NCBI GenBank assembly: GCA_002696025.1
Contig: NZQU01000082.1
Location: 1-17,400, forward strand
DNA length: 17,400 nucleotides
From: Crocinitomicaceae bacterium
GTDB taxonomy: Bacteria; Bacteroidota; Bacteroidia; Flavobacteriales_D; Crocinitomicaceae
Reading direction: 5' to 3'
A program made the translations under genes and the position numbers. Under the pieces are notes generated by a model. The model did no database searches, was not told the origin of the DNA, and saw only the letters and a list, made by a program, of their open reading frames with translations. How positions within the stretch are numbered: the stretch's first letter is position 1; each line of letters begins with the position of its first letter. Below are positions 1 to 8,284 of the stretch, in pieces.

Positions 1-1
1 T

Positions 2-1957
2 ACAGTTGATTACCGAGAAAAATATGCAGCAGCAGGTAGAATTCCTGGTGGATTTTTCAGAAGAGAAGCAAGACCATCTGAAGGTGAAATATTAATTATG
101 AGAATTGTAGATAGGGCGTTAAGACCACTATTTCCAGATGATTATCATGCAGAAGTTCAGGTAATGATGCAATTGCTATCTTATGATGGTGTTAACAATC
201 CAGATACATTAGTAGGATTGGCTGCATCTACAGCTATAGCTGTTTCTGACATTCCATTCAATGGACCAGTTTCTCATGTTAGAGTTGGTAGAGTAGGAGG
301 AGACTTTATTATAAATCCTACAGTTGAAGAGATGGCAGAATCTGACATTGATATCATTATATCTGGTACAATGAATGATATTGTGATGTTAGAGGGTGAA
401 ATGCAGGAGATTTCTGAAGAGGAAATGGTTGATGCAATCAAAGTTGCTCATGAAGAAATTAAAAAGCATTGTCAATTTCAATTGGATTTGGCATCTGAAA
501 TCCCAACATCATCGCCTAAGAGAGAATATTCTCATGAAGATCATAATGATGAAGTTAGAGATAGAATCATGGATTTTGCATTTGAAAAGTGTAAGGCTGT
601 TGCTAGACAAGGGCTTGCATCTAAAGAAAAAAGAGCTGAATTATTTGGAGCTATTAAAGAAGAATTTATTGAATCATTAAGTGATGAAGAAACAGATGAA
701 ATAGGAAAATATGTTTCTGTTTATTTCAAAGCCGCTATGAAAAAAGCAGTGCGTCATGTAATGCTTCATGAATCTATTCGTTTGGATGGGCGTGATTTTG
801 ATGAAATTCGTCCGATATGGGCACAAGTTGATTATTTACCCATGGTTCATGGATCTGCAGTTTTTACACGTGGAGAAACTCAATCTTTAACTACGCTTAC
901 TTTAGGTGGTAAAATGGATGAGCAAATGATAGATGGCGCGACAAGACAAGGAACTGAACCTTTTATGTTGCATTATAATTTTCCTCCATTTTCTACTGGA
1001 GAAGCAAGAATGAAGTTTAGTGTTAGTAGAAGAGAAATTGGTCATGGTAATTTAGCGTTAAGAGCTCTAAAGCCTGTTCTACCAGAGGACAATTCTTATA
1101 CAATCAGATTGGTATCTGAAATATTAGAGTCTAACGGTTCGTCTTCAATGGCTACTGTTTGTGCAGGAACTTTAGCTTTAATGGATGGTGGTGTTAAAAT
1201 TAAAGCACCAGTTTCAGGTATTGCCATGGGGCTTGTTGCAGAGGATGGTAAATATGCTGTCTTATCTGATATTCTTGGTGATGAAGATCACCTAGGAGAT
1301 ATGGACTTTAAAGTAACGGGTACTGCAGCTGGAATTACAGCATGTCAAATGGATATTAAAGTAGATGGTTTGCCTTATGAAGTATTAATTCAAGCGCTTA
1401 ATCAAGCAAAAGAAGGAAGATTACACATTTTAAATAAAATTGTTGAGACAATAGCTGAGCCTAATCAAGAATTCAAGCCTCAAACACCAAGAATAGAAGC
1501 ATTCAATGTTCCAAATGATACAATAGGTGCTATTATAGGACCTGGAGGAAAAATCATCCAGCAACTACAAAAAGACACAAATACCAGTATTACTATTGAA
1601 GAGCTTGAAACTGGAGAAGGAAGAGTTCAGGTGATGTCTAATAATGCGGAAGATATGGCAGCAGCAGTTAAAGCTGTTCGTTTAATTGCCTATCCTCCTC
1701 AAGTAGAAGACGGAGCAGAATATGAAGGTAAAATTAAATCTTTACAGGCATATGGAGTTTTTGTTGAAATACTACCTGGTACAGATGGTTTAATTCATAT
1801 TTCTGAATTTGCTCATGAAAGGGTAAATAAAATGGAAGATGTATGTAAAGAAGGAGATGTCGTTAAATTTAAGGTGATTGGACGCGATCCGAAATCTAGA
1901 AAATGGAAACTATCTAGAAAAGTTTTACTTCCAAAACCAGAAGAAGTTAAATCATAA
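2..1957 (+). CDS. pnp: Polyribonucleotide nucleotidyltransferase (PNPase), 5' end missing
   Basis: This is the 3' exoribonuclease that degrades RNA by phosphorolysis in mRNA turnover. The frame is open from base 2 without a start, so the N-terminus lies before the window; about 651 residues are visible of a family length near 700-740. The first visible residues (FFRREARPSEGEI region) belong to the first RNase PH domain. The second RNase PH domain begins near base 780 (RLDGRDFDEIRP) and holds the active-site block GDEDHLGDMDFK at 1277-1312, with the aspartates equivalent to E. coli D486 and D492 at 1286-1288 and 1304-1306 and the lysine equivalent to K494 at 1310-1312. A KH domain (IGAIIGPGGKI, about 1526-1560) and a C-terminal S1 domain (from about 1720) follow, so the domain order is canonical. 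A hairpin terminator follows directly. An internal ATG at 98 is in frame but cannot be the start, because conserved PNPase sequence precedes it. Confidence 0.97.
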   Translation, partial: TVDYREKYAAAGRIPGGFFRREARPSEGEILIMRIVDRALRPLFPDDYHAEVQVMMQLLSYDGVNNPDTLVGLAASTAIAVSDIPFNGPVSHVRVGRVGGDFIINPTVEEMAESDIDIIISGTMNDIVMLEGEMQEISEEEMVDAIKVAHEEIKKHCQFQLDLASEIPTSSPKREYSHEDHNDEVRDRIMDFAFEKCKAVARQGLASKEKRAELFGAIKEEFIESLSDEETDEIGKYVSVYFKAAMKKAVRHVMLHESIRLDGRDFDEIRPIWAQVDYLPMVHGSAVFTRGETQSLTTLTLGGKMDEQMIDGATRQGTEPFMLHYNFPPFSTGEARMKFSVSRREIGHGNLALRALKPVLPEDNSYTIRLVSEILESNGSSSMATVCAGTLALMDGGVKIKAPVSGIAMGLVAEDGKYAVLSDILGDEDHLGDMDFKVTGTAAGITACQMDIKVDGLPYEVLIQALNQAKEGRLHILNKIVETIAEPNQEFKPQTPRIEAFNVPNDTIGAIIGPGGKIIQQLQKDTNTSITIEELETGEGRVQVMSNNAEDMAAAVKAVRLIAYPPQVEDGAEYEGKIKSLQAYGVFVEILPGTDGLIHISEFAHERVNKMEDVCKEGDVVKFKVIGRDPKSRKWKLSRKVLLPKPEEVKS

Positions 1958-1967
1958 AAAAATAATA

Positions 1968-1994
1968 AACAGAGTTTCGGCTCTGTTTTTTTTT
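1968..1994. terminator. Rho-independent terminator, probably bidirectional
   Basis: A 7-bp perfect stem (AACAGAG at 1968-1974 pairing with CTCTGTT at 1981-1987) encloses a 6-base loop TTTCGG and runs into nine T (1986-1994), 11 bp after the pnp stop. Read on the minus strand, the same stem is followed by a T-rich tract (TTTATTATTTTTTT), so it can also end the polysaccharide operon, whose last stop is at 2018. It is the only hairpin in the 60-bp gap between two convergent transcripts. Confidence 0.78.
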
Positions 1995-2017
1995 GTCTCT
2001 AACTCTAGTGTTTTTTT

Positions 2018-2608
2018 CTAATTCCTGATTATTCTTAAAATCGTTTTAAAAATGATTTTAAAATCATGTGGTAAAGTTGGGTTTTTTAAATACTTGTAAT
2101 TCAGAGCTATTTTTTTTGGCATGATCTCTTCGATATATGTTTTCTCAGGATTTTTTGATTGAGCTAAAACTTCATTTTCTCTAAAATATTCAAGTGAAGC
2201 ATAATCAGTGATTCCAGGTTTAACATTAAGAATTTTTAATTCTTCTTCATTATACAAATCAACGTATTCTTTTACTTCAGGTCTGGGACCAACAATACTC
2301 ATGTCTCCTTTTATTACATTAATAAACTGAGGAAATTCATCAAGTTTGTATTTTCTTATAAAGCCTCCAATTTTTGTAATTCTTTTGTCATTCATCCCAA
2401 CGGTTAATTTTCCTTTTTTGTCAGATTCAATTTTCATTGATCTAAATTTAAGTAGAGAGAATGGTTTTTTATTTTTGCCAATTCTTGTTTGTTTATAAAA
2501 AATCCCACCTTTAGATGAAATTAAAATTAAAACAGAAATAACAAACCCAAGGGGTAGAAAAAGTAATAGAACTGTTAAAGAAAATATGATATCAAAAACT
2601 CTTTTCAT
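2018..2608 (-). CDS. Small monotopic phosphoglycosyl transferase (bacterial sugar transferase, PglC/WcaJ catalytic domain type)
   Basis: Predicted to transfer a sugar-1-phosphate from a UDP-sugar to undecaprenyl phosphate at the inner face of the membrane, the first step in building a lipid-linked repeat unit. At 196 aa it is the short form, with the catalytic domain and no N-terminal four-helix bundle. Residues 9-31 form one hydrophobic segment with a Pro at 20, as in the re-entrant helix of this family. Hallmarks are KRVFDI (2-7), LKFRSM (53-58), the Asp-Glu catalytic dyad D90-E91 in KLDEFPQ, and the GDMSIVGPRPE block (101-111). It is the last gene of the operon and its ATG overlaps the stop of the upstream aminotransferase by one base (TAATG), which suggests translational coupling. 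The pairing with an aminotransferase resembles PglC/PglE modules for bacillosamine-type sugars, but the exact sugar is not readable from sequence. Convergent with pnp. Confidence 0.94.
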   Translation of the reverse strand: MKRVFDIIFSLTVLLLFLPLGFVISVLILISSKGGIFYKQTRIGKNKKPFSLLKFRSMKIESDKKGKLTVGMNDKRITKIGGFIRKYKLDEFPQFINVIKGDMSIVGPRPEVKEYVDLYNEEELKILNVKPGITDYASLEYFRENEVLAQSKNPEKTYIEEIMPKKIALNYKYLKNPTLPHDFKIIFKTILRIIRN

Positions 2609-3816
2609 TATAGAGTCTTATTTACTGCATTTTTTACTGCATTAATTACTTTTAATACATCTTCATCACTTAAGGTATAATATACAGGTAGGCTAATTTC
2701 ACATGAAAATTTATGATAGGCTTCAGGGTAATCACTTATATCATATCCTATGTTTTTATATGCTGTTAGAAGGGGTAGGGGTTGAAAATGAACATTAACG
2801 GATACATCTTCATCAAAAATTGATTGAATAATTGAGTCTCTTTGTTCTTCATTTATATTATTGATTCGAAGTAAATACAAATGATATGAACTTGTTTTAA
2901 TATCTGTTTCGTATATTGGAGTTATGGCCCAGCTTAGACTTTGAAATGCTTGATCGTATGCTCTAAAAATTTCAGATCGTCTTTGAAGGTTTTCATGATA
3001 ACGTTCTAATTCTATCAAACCTATTGCAGCTTGAATATCTGTCATGTTACATTTGTATCCGGGCTCGATAACATCATATTTCCAAGCACCTTTTTTAGTT
3101 TTTGACAACGCATCTTTGCTTTGCCCATGAAGAATTTTGATGCAAAACTCTTTGTATATCTCATCGTGATTAAAAGGTTCTGGAAGATTAAAGCAAATGG
3201 CACCACCTTCGGCTGTAGTCAAGTTTTTAACAGCGTGAAAAGAAAAACAAGTAACATCAGCAATATTTCCTGATTTGATTCCCATATAACTCGCTCCAAA
3301 ACTATGGGCAGCATCTGCAGCTACTAATATTCTACCTAGTTGTTCTTGTTTTTTATTTGATGGATTAAACATCCTTTTTATATCAGGGGCATTAATTAAT
3401 GCTATTAATTCATTATAATCACATGGTAACCCACCAATGTCTACAGGCATGATCAGCTTGGTTTTTTCTGTAATTGCTTCTTTTATCTTTTCAATTGAAA
3501 TATTAAAATCCTCCTTATTAATATCTACCATTATTGCTTTTGCACCAGTATGAAAAACAACATTGGCACTTGCACAATAAGTATAAACAGGGATGATCAC
3601 CTCATCACCTGGTCCAATTCCCCACCATCTAAGGAGAACCTCCATTCCATTTGTCCATGAACTAACTGCCACGGTTGTTTTACAAGAACAGTATTCACTT
3701 ATTTTTTTTTCAAATAACTTGGTTCTTGGTCCAGTTGTTATCCAACCACTAATTAAAGCAGCATTTACTTCATCTAAAACTTTTTGATCAATTCTTGGGG
3801 GACTGAATGGTATCAT
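2608..3816 (-). CDS. DegT/DnrJ/EryC1/StrS family aminotransferase (PLP, nucleotide-sugar)
   Basis: Predicted PLP-dependent aminotransferase that puts an amino group on a keto nucleotide sugar, in the style of PglE/PseC/ArnB. Of 402 residues, the visible motifs are the substrate/PLP loop VSSWTNGMEVLL (51-62), GDEVIIPVYTY (70-80), the PLP-ring-binding segment AADAAHSFGA (166-175, D168), the Schiff-base lysine K197 in FSFHAVKNLTTAEGGA, and the fold signature GYKCNMTDIQAAIGL (253-267). An extra stretch around 143-162 before the Asp motif makes it slightly longer than the usual 370-390 aa. The start at 3816 lies 2 bp after the stop of the next upstream gene, and the motif set begins right after it (IPFSPPRID). 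Immediately followed by the phosphoglycosyl transferase, so it plausibly makes the sugar that enzyme loads. No 4,6-dehydratase partner is in the window. Confidence 0.93.
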   Translation of the reverse strand: MIPFSPPRIDQKVLDEVNAALISGWITTGPRTKLFEKKISEYCSCKTTVAVSSWTNGMEVLLRWWGIGPGDEVIIPVYTYCASANVVFHTGAKAIMVDINKEDFNISIEKIKEAITEKTKLIMPVDIGGLPCDYNELIALINAPDIKRMFNPSNKKQEQLGRILVAADAAHSFGASYMGIKSGNIADVTCFSFHAVKNLTTAEGGAICFNLPEPFNHDEIYKEFCIKILHGQSKDALSKTKKGAWKYDVIEPGYKCNMTDIQAAIGLIELERYHENLQRRSEIFRAYDQAFQSLSWAITPIYETDIKTSSYHLYLLRINNINEEQRDSIIQSIFDEDVSVNVHFQPLPLLTAYKNIGYDISDYPEAYHKFSCEISLPVYYTLSDEDVLKVINAVKNAVNKTL

Positions 3817-3818
3817 AT

Positions 3819-4967
3819 TTATAGAATTTGTGCTTTGTTTTTATTTAAAAATTTAAGAATGGCATTTACATTCTTAACATCTGATGGTAAATTTAAAATA
3901 TGTTGACTGATTTTTACCGCACAAGGGTAGTTTTTCTTTTCAAGATGCCATTGACTTAAATTATCTTTAACCGGGTGCAGAGGTGAAATAAACCAGTCTC
4001 CCATTTGAATTTTTGCTTTTACAGCAAGTGTTAAAAAAACATCTCGGTCCTTAACAAGGATAGGGTATTTTAAAAAAGAATGATTGTCTAAATATTTTTC
4101 ATCGATAAAATATTTATTGTTTTTTTTCATCCATTCATTATAAATAAGCCCATTTTCTCTTCTTATTGATAACTTATTATGCATTTGTTTGAGTTCTTTA
4201 AGACCAAATTTTGCCTGAACATATGAAGATGAGATGAGATAATTATTAGGAATGGTTATTCCAGTAATTTCTTCTTTTTGAGATGAGCCAACAACAAGAC
4301 CTAGCATACTTAATTTCCTGTAGAGTTTGAGTAAAAACCAATAAGACCAGTCTTTTAATATATATTTTCTAAATAAAATCAATAAATGCAGTGTTAATTT
4401 AGATTTATTTGAAGGCTTGCTTAAGTTTTTATTATTAAGCTCAATTTGTGACTTTAAATTTTGATTGTTAACCAACAATATGCCTCCAACACCAGTAGAA
4501 AATGGTTTGTTCCATTGGCTTGAATAAAATGAACAATCACTTTTAAGCCCGTTATATAGTCCGTTGTACTTACCTCCAAATCCATGCGTGCAATCTTCAA
4601 TTGTGTAGAGCCCATGTTTTTTAGCTAATAAAACAATTTCATCTACTTCATTAGATAGGCCTAACATATTTTGAATGACAATACACTTGGTTTTGTGGGT
4701 TATTTTTTTTTCAATTAAATTCTTTGTTGTACATAAATTTTGCTCTTCAATATCAACATAAATAGGGGTTGCTCCTAGATAAATGATTGCATTTGGAACC
4801 ACAACACATGTAAATGCAGGAATGATCACCTCATCACCTTTAGAAATGCCCATAGATTTAAGAGCAGTATATAAAGCCACTCGTCCTTTCCAATATAACG
4901 AAATAGCATCTTTCTTTACATTAAGGAAAGCCGAAAGCTCAGTTTTATATTTATCGCAAATGTTCAT
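3819..4967 (-). CDS. Second, divergent DegT-family PLP protein
   Basis: A 382-aa fold-type I PLP protein of the DegT/DnrJ/EryC1/StrS superfamily, clearly different from its neighbour. Visible motifs are KGRVALYTAL (27-36), GDEVIIPAFTC (44-54), IEDCTHGFGG (123-132, with D125 for the PLP ring nitrogen), and FYSSQWNKPFSTGVGG (147-162), where K154 is the likely Schiff-base lysine; a Trp-Asn-Lys-Pro context replaces the usual His-x-x-Lys. Residues 191-228 form an unusual hydrophobic, Trp/Leu-rich stretch with no equivalent in the neighbouring paralogue, possibly for membrane or partner contact. It overlaps the upstream GT2 gene by ATGA (4964-4967) and lies 2 bp before the next aminotransferase. 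Role inferred: amination of a second nucleotide sugar of the repeat unit. A non-aminotransferase role (dehydratase-like, as in ColD/DesII-associated relatives) cannot be excluded, although the lysine is present. Confidence 0.87.
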   Translation of the reverse strand: MNICDKYKTELSAFLNVKKDAISLYWKGRVALYTALKSMGISKGDEVIIPAFTCVVVPNAIIYLGATPIYVDIEEQNLCTTKNLIEKKITHKTKCIVIQNMLGLSNEVDEIVLLAKKHGLYTIEDCTHGFGGKYNGLYNGLKSDCSFYSSQWNKPFSTGVGGILLVNNQNLKSQIELNNKNLSKPSNKSKLTLHLLILFRKYILKDWSYWFLLKLYRKLSMLGLVVGSSQKEEITGITIPNNYLISSSYVQAKFGLKELKQMHNKLSIRRENGLIYNEWMKKNNKYFIDEKYLDNHSFLKYPILVKDRDVFLTLAVKAKIQMGDWFISPLHPVKDNLSQWHLEKKNYPCAVKISQHILNLPSDVKNVNAILKFLNKNKAQIL

Positions 4968-5959
4968 CTTTTTGTAAGTGGAATTTTTAAAAAGCCATAC
5001 ATTGAACCCATACCATAACTAAGATGTAAGCATAAAAAAGCAAATAGTATCAATAAAAAATTGGTTTTATTATTATTTATTTTCAAAGAAAAATACATCA
5101 TTGCCATTATATATAAACAGAATGCTGAAAATGAAAGGTAAATAAAAGGAAAATAACATATAGCTGCTATTGAAGGAATACTTATGGATAGAAGAAAAAA
5201 CAATGGGATAAAATGTCTTAAACTTAAAGAAGAAAACGTATTTGTAATGTATACTGTTAGTATATTCCATTTTCCATTATTGAAATTGTTTTTTGCTAAA
5301 GCAGTATAATTCTCTCTAGCAAAATAATTACACTTTGCATCAGGTACTAGATAAATAATTCCTCCTTTTTTTAAAATTCTTTTAGAAAGTTCCATGTCAT
5401 GGTTTCTAATCAGTCTTTCATTATATCCTTTAAGTTCAACAAGCTCTTTGGTTTTATATAAACCAAATGGAACAGTATCTACTTTTTTAACTTTATTTGT
5501 ACCGATTCTGAAGATTGAATTCCCAACACCAAAAGGGTGAGTTAAAACTTCTTTAATGGCTTCCGACAATGGATTTGAATTTTTTACTTTTGTTTCCATT
5601 ATTCCACCAACAGCAACAGCATTTTCAAGAGAAGAAATATTATCAATTAGCGTTTGAATGTAATTTTTTTCAAAAGAACTATGGGCACTTGCAATTAACA
5701 GGTATTCATTTGAAGCATTAAAAACACCCAGGTTTAGTGCAAAAGGGGTGAGTCTTTTAGGATTGTTTATTAATTTGATTTGTTGGTTTGTTTTTTGAAG
5801 ATTTAATACAATATCAATGGTTCGATCATTACTTTCACCATCTACAACCAAAATTTCAATTAAGTCTTCAGGATATCCATTGGATAGTAAAGATTCAATA
5901 CATGTTTCTATATATTTCTCTTCATTTCTACATGGAATAACAATGGAAACTTTTTTCAT
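4964..5959 (-). CDS. Glycosyltransferase family 2, ExoA-like, with C-terminal membrane helices
   Basis: A GT-A fold glycosyltransferase (331 aa) predicted to add a sugar to the lipid-linked repeat unit on the cytoplasmic face. The N-terminus has the GT2 start VSIVIPCRNEEKYI (4-17) and VVDGESNDRT (38-47, D40 and D45 for nucleotide binding). The block GVGNSIFRIG (144-153) plus VDTVPFG (160-166) matches the succinoglycan ExoA subgroup, and RNHDMELSKRI (186-196) sits where the catalytic acid motif is expected. At the DxD position the sequence is IASAHS (89-94), so the usual aspartates are missing. Two or three hydrophobic segments follow (about 249-295 and 303-320), giving a membrane anchor. It starts 3 bp after the stop of the polymerase/ligase gene and overlaps the next aminotransferase by 4 bp. 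Confidence 0.92.
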   Translation of the reverse strand: MKKVSIVIPCRNEEKYIETCIESLLSNGYPEDLIEILVVDGESNDRTIDIVLNLQKTNQQIKLINNPKRLTPFALNLGVFNASNEYLLIASAHSSFEKNYIQTLIDNISSLENAVAVGGIMETKVKNSNPLSEAIKEVLTHPFGVGNSIFRIGTNKVKKVDTVPFGLYKTKELVELKGYNERLIRNHDMELSKRILKKGGIIYLVPDAKCNYFARENYTALAKNNFNNGKWNILTVYITNTFSSLSLRHFIPLFFLLSISIPSIAAICYFPFIYLSFSAFCLYIMAMMYFSLKINNNKTNFLLILFAFLCLHLSYGMGSMYGFLKIPLTKR

Positions 5960-5962
5960 AAT

Positions 5963-7213
5963 TTATAGTAATCGATTTTCTTTAACATTCCATTGCAAAA
6001 ATAAACAAATGAAAAAGGTATAAAACACAATGCCACTTTGTCTTTGTAGCATAGATTCAAAACAACAGTTGAATATAAGGTTAAGAACTATAAATAGTAA
6101 GAAATGATTTTTTGATTTCCATGCATTTACAAGAAGATATAAACAACCAAAAATAAAAATAAGTAAAGGGAAAATACCCAATTCTAATCCTATCTGAAGG
6201 TATTGATTGTGTGGATTTAAATCATGTTTGACCATTTCATCAAAACCATATTTTTTAAGTTTAGAGTTGGTTACATACATGGCATCTCCAACTCCATAAC
6301 CTAATGGGTTTTCTTTTATCAGGTCATATGAAACTTTCCACATGATAATTCTAATAACAGTTCCATTTGGATTTTTATCAGATTTCTCAATAAAACCTTG
6401 TGGATCAGAAATGTAAGAGATGCTGTGATTTTTTGCATTATTGAAATCTGTTTTTAGCATTGGAACATTATTCAATAGAAAGAAAATACATAAAAATAAT
6501 AATGAAAGAATCGAAAAGCCAGCCATTAAGTTCCATCTGTTTTTAGCATACCAGAAAACCATTATTAAGAGAAAAATAAAGTAAAATAAAATCCCAGAAA
6601 ACGAAAAAAGCAACATTATTTTTAATGAAAGAAAGATTAAAATTAAAATAGAGATGTATTTTTTTAAGTGGCCATTCTTATAAAGTGATAAAGTTGACAA
6701 TACGCCTAAAAAAACATACGCGGCATCATAACTAGGATGAGTTAGTGGAGATAAAATGCCTCTAGTAAAACAATAATATGTTCCAAAATAAGGATTGCTT
6801 ATATCATTGTCAAAATACCATAAAAGTCCATTATAAATTCCGTATATAGAGTATGCTATTATTGACAATACAATACTTAAATGGATGTTTTTATGATTGT
6901 AACTTTTATGATATCCAATAGAAAAAACAAGTGGAAGAATGAGGAAAACGATTTTACTTTCTATAATGTGTTTAAAGTTGCTTTGATCATTAGACATCAA
7001 CATGCCAATGATATATAAAAGGTATAAAACAATAAAGAAAAGAAGTTCTCTATTTAATCTAAAGGTCAGCTTTTTTTTTATTGAAATGTATAAAAATGAA
7101 CTAAAAAAAAGAATGCCAGCTATGGCTGTAATTTTTGGGATACAAAAAATGGATATTATAAAAAACAGAATTAGTTTTTCAATGATTGATTCTTTTTTTA
7201 TTGCGCTTATCAT
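5963..7213 (-). CDS. O-antigen ligase/polymerase family membrane protein (Wzy_C/WaaL type)
   Basis: A 416-aa polytopic membrane protein with about ten hydrophobic segments and one large hydrophilic loop (about 250-340), the layout of the O-antigen ligase/polymerase superfamily. The loop contains TVIRIIMWKVSYDLIKENP (285-303, R288), GYGVGD (305-310) and NPHNQYLQIGLELG (333-346), typical of the Wzy_C/PF04932-type domain. Outside the loop, LTHPSYDAAYV (157-167) and FESMLQRQSG (385-394) resemble the Bacteroidota ligase-like group. It is the second such protein in the cluster (the other is at 10445-11659), so one is probably the repeat-unit polymerase and the other a ligase; which is which cannot be decided here. 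Its ATG overlaps the stop of the epimerase gene (ATGA, 7210-7213), and 3 bp separate it from the GT2 gene. Confidence 0.88.
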   Translation of the reverse strand: MISAIKKESIIEKLILFFIISIFCIPKITAIAGILFFSSFLYISIKKKLTFRLNRELLFFIVLYLLYIIGMLMSNDQSNFKHIIESKIVFLILPLVFSIGYHKSYNHKNIHLSIVLSIIAYSIYGIYNGLLWYFDNDISNPYFGTYYCFTRGILSPLTHPSYDAAYVFLGVLSTLSLYKNGHLKKYISILILIFLSLKIMLLFSFSGILFYFIFLLIMVFWYAKNRWNLMAGFSILSLLFLCIFFLLNNVPMLKTDFNNAKNHSISYISDPQGFIEKSDKNPNGTVIRIIMWKVSYDLIKENPLGYGVGDAMYVTNSKLKKYGFDEMVKHDLNPHNQYLQIGLELGIFPLLIFIFGCLYLLVNAWKSKNHFLLFIVLNLIFNCCFESMLQRQSGIVFYTFFICLFLQWNVKENRLL

Positions 7214-8280
7214 TTATTAGATATTTCTTTTACGATTATATGGCAGGCATTGCCATTCCCGTATAAATCACTTGTAAAATCACTTTTTTGATTGAGCATT
7301 AAATTAACGCCATTAACAATTTTATCTTTCTCAGAACCAACAATTATATTGACTTTCTTTTCAATTAATTCAACCCATTCCGTCTCATCTCTCATCGTGA
7401 CACAGTTTTTCTTAAAGAAATAAGCTTCTTTCTGAAGACCGCCGCTATCTGTAAGAACCAAAGCACATTTTTTTAGTAATTCCATCATGTCAAAATACCC
7501 TACAGGGTCAATAATATTTACATTTAAATTAAGGCCAAGTTCTTGTATCTTTAATTTTGTTCTTGGGTGAAGTGGTAAAACAATAGGTGTGGTTTTATGA
7601 ATTTCATTTAAAGAATTTACAATAGATCTTAATTTTATTTCATTATCTGTATTTTCAGCCCGGTGAAGTGTGCAAAGTATAAATTTTGAAAGGTTTATTT
7701 TAGAAATAACATTAGATTTTATAGCAGATTTTTCAGCATAATAAAATGCAGCATCTTGCATTACATCTCCACATTTAAATATCTTTTGATTTTCACTCAG
7801 GCCTTCTTTCATTAGGTTTTCAACAGCTTTTTGCGTTGGGCAAAATAAATAGGTTGAGATTTTATCTGTAATAATTCTGTTTATTTCTTCAGGCATAAAA
7901 TGATTAAAACTTCTTAATCCTGCTTCAACATGTGCTATTGGAATATTTAAATTGTTTGCTGATAGAGCACCTGCCAAAGTTGTATTTGTATCTCCATAAA
8001 CCAATACTAAATCAGGCTTTTCAATTTTTAAAATAGCTTCACATTTTTCAATCATTCGCCCAATCATTGTTGTCCCTTTTTGTGAAGAGTTAATTTTAAG
8101 ATTGTATTTTGGTTTTTTAATTCCCATTTCCTCAAAGAAAACCTCACTCATATTTGAATCAAAGTGTTGACCTGAATGGATTATAACTTCATTTATTTCA
8201 GAATATTTTCCAATTGTCTTACTTAAAATTGAAGATTTAATGAATTGTGGTCTAGCACCTATAATTGTTATTATTTTCAT
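7210..8280 (-). CDS. wecB: UDP-N-acetylglucosamine 2-epimerase family (non-hydrolysing, WecB/WbpI type)
   Basis: Predicted to interconvert UDP-GlcNAc and UDP-ManNAc, or a related diacetamido sugar, in the cytosol. Its 356 aa fit the family (about 350-380). Motifs in order are IGARPQFIK (7-15), HSGQHFD (35-41), YGDTNTTLAGA (95-105, D97), HVEAGLRSFN (117-126, E119), MPEEINR (129-135), LHRAENTD (205-212, H206) and LTDSGGLQKEAY (276-287). These match the catalytic acids and histidine known from E. coli WecB. At 297-304 it carries RDETEWVE instead of the RDTTERPE found in classical WecB; the Trp form is the one I associate with WbpI-like epimerases of 2,3-diacetamido sugars, so the substrate is uncertain and the gene symbol provisional. 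No WecC-type dehydrogenase is nearby. It sits 4 bp after a GT4 gene and overlaps the following membrane protein by 4 bp. Confidence 0.93.
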   Translation of the reverse strand: MKIITIIGARPQFIKSSILSKTIGKYSEINEVIIHSGQHFDSNMSEVFFEEMGIKKPKYNLKINSSQKGTTMIGRMIEKCEAILKIEKPDLVLVYGDTNTTLAGALSANNLNIPIAHVEAGLRSFNHFMPEEINRIITDKISTYLFCPTQKAVENLMKEGLSENQKIFKCGDVMQDAAFYYAEKSAIKSNVISKINLSKFILCTLHRAENTDNEIKLRSIVNSLNEIHKTTPIVLPLHPRTKLKIQELGLNLNVNIIDPVGYFDMMELLKKCALVLTDSGGLQKEAYFFKKNCVTMRDETEWVELIEKKVNIIVGSEKDKIVNGVNLMLNQKSDFTSDLYGNGNACHIIVKEISNK

Positions 8281-8284
8281 CTTA

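Noticed and set aside
396..680. 94-aa open frame inside pnp
   Set aside because: It lies in another frame of the conserved PNPase coding sequence and its protein is compositionally biased, with no recognisable feature.
98..1957. pnp starting at the ATG at 98
   Set aside because: The same frame upstream (2-97) encodes conserved PNPase residues, so the gene is truncated by the window rather than starting here.
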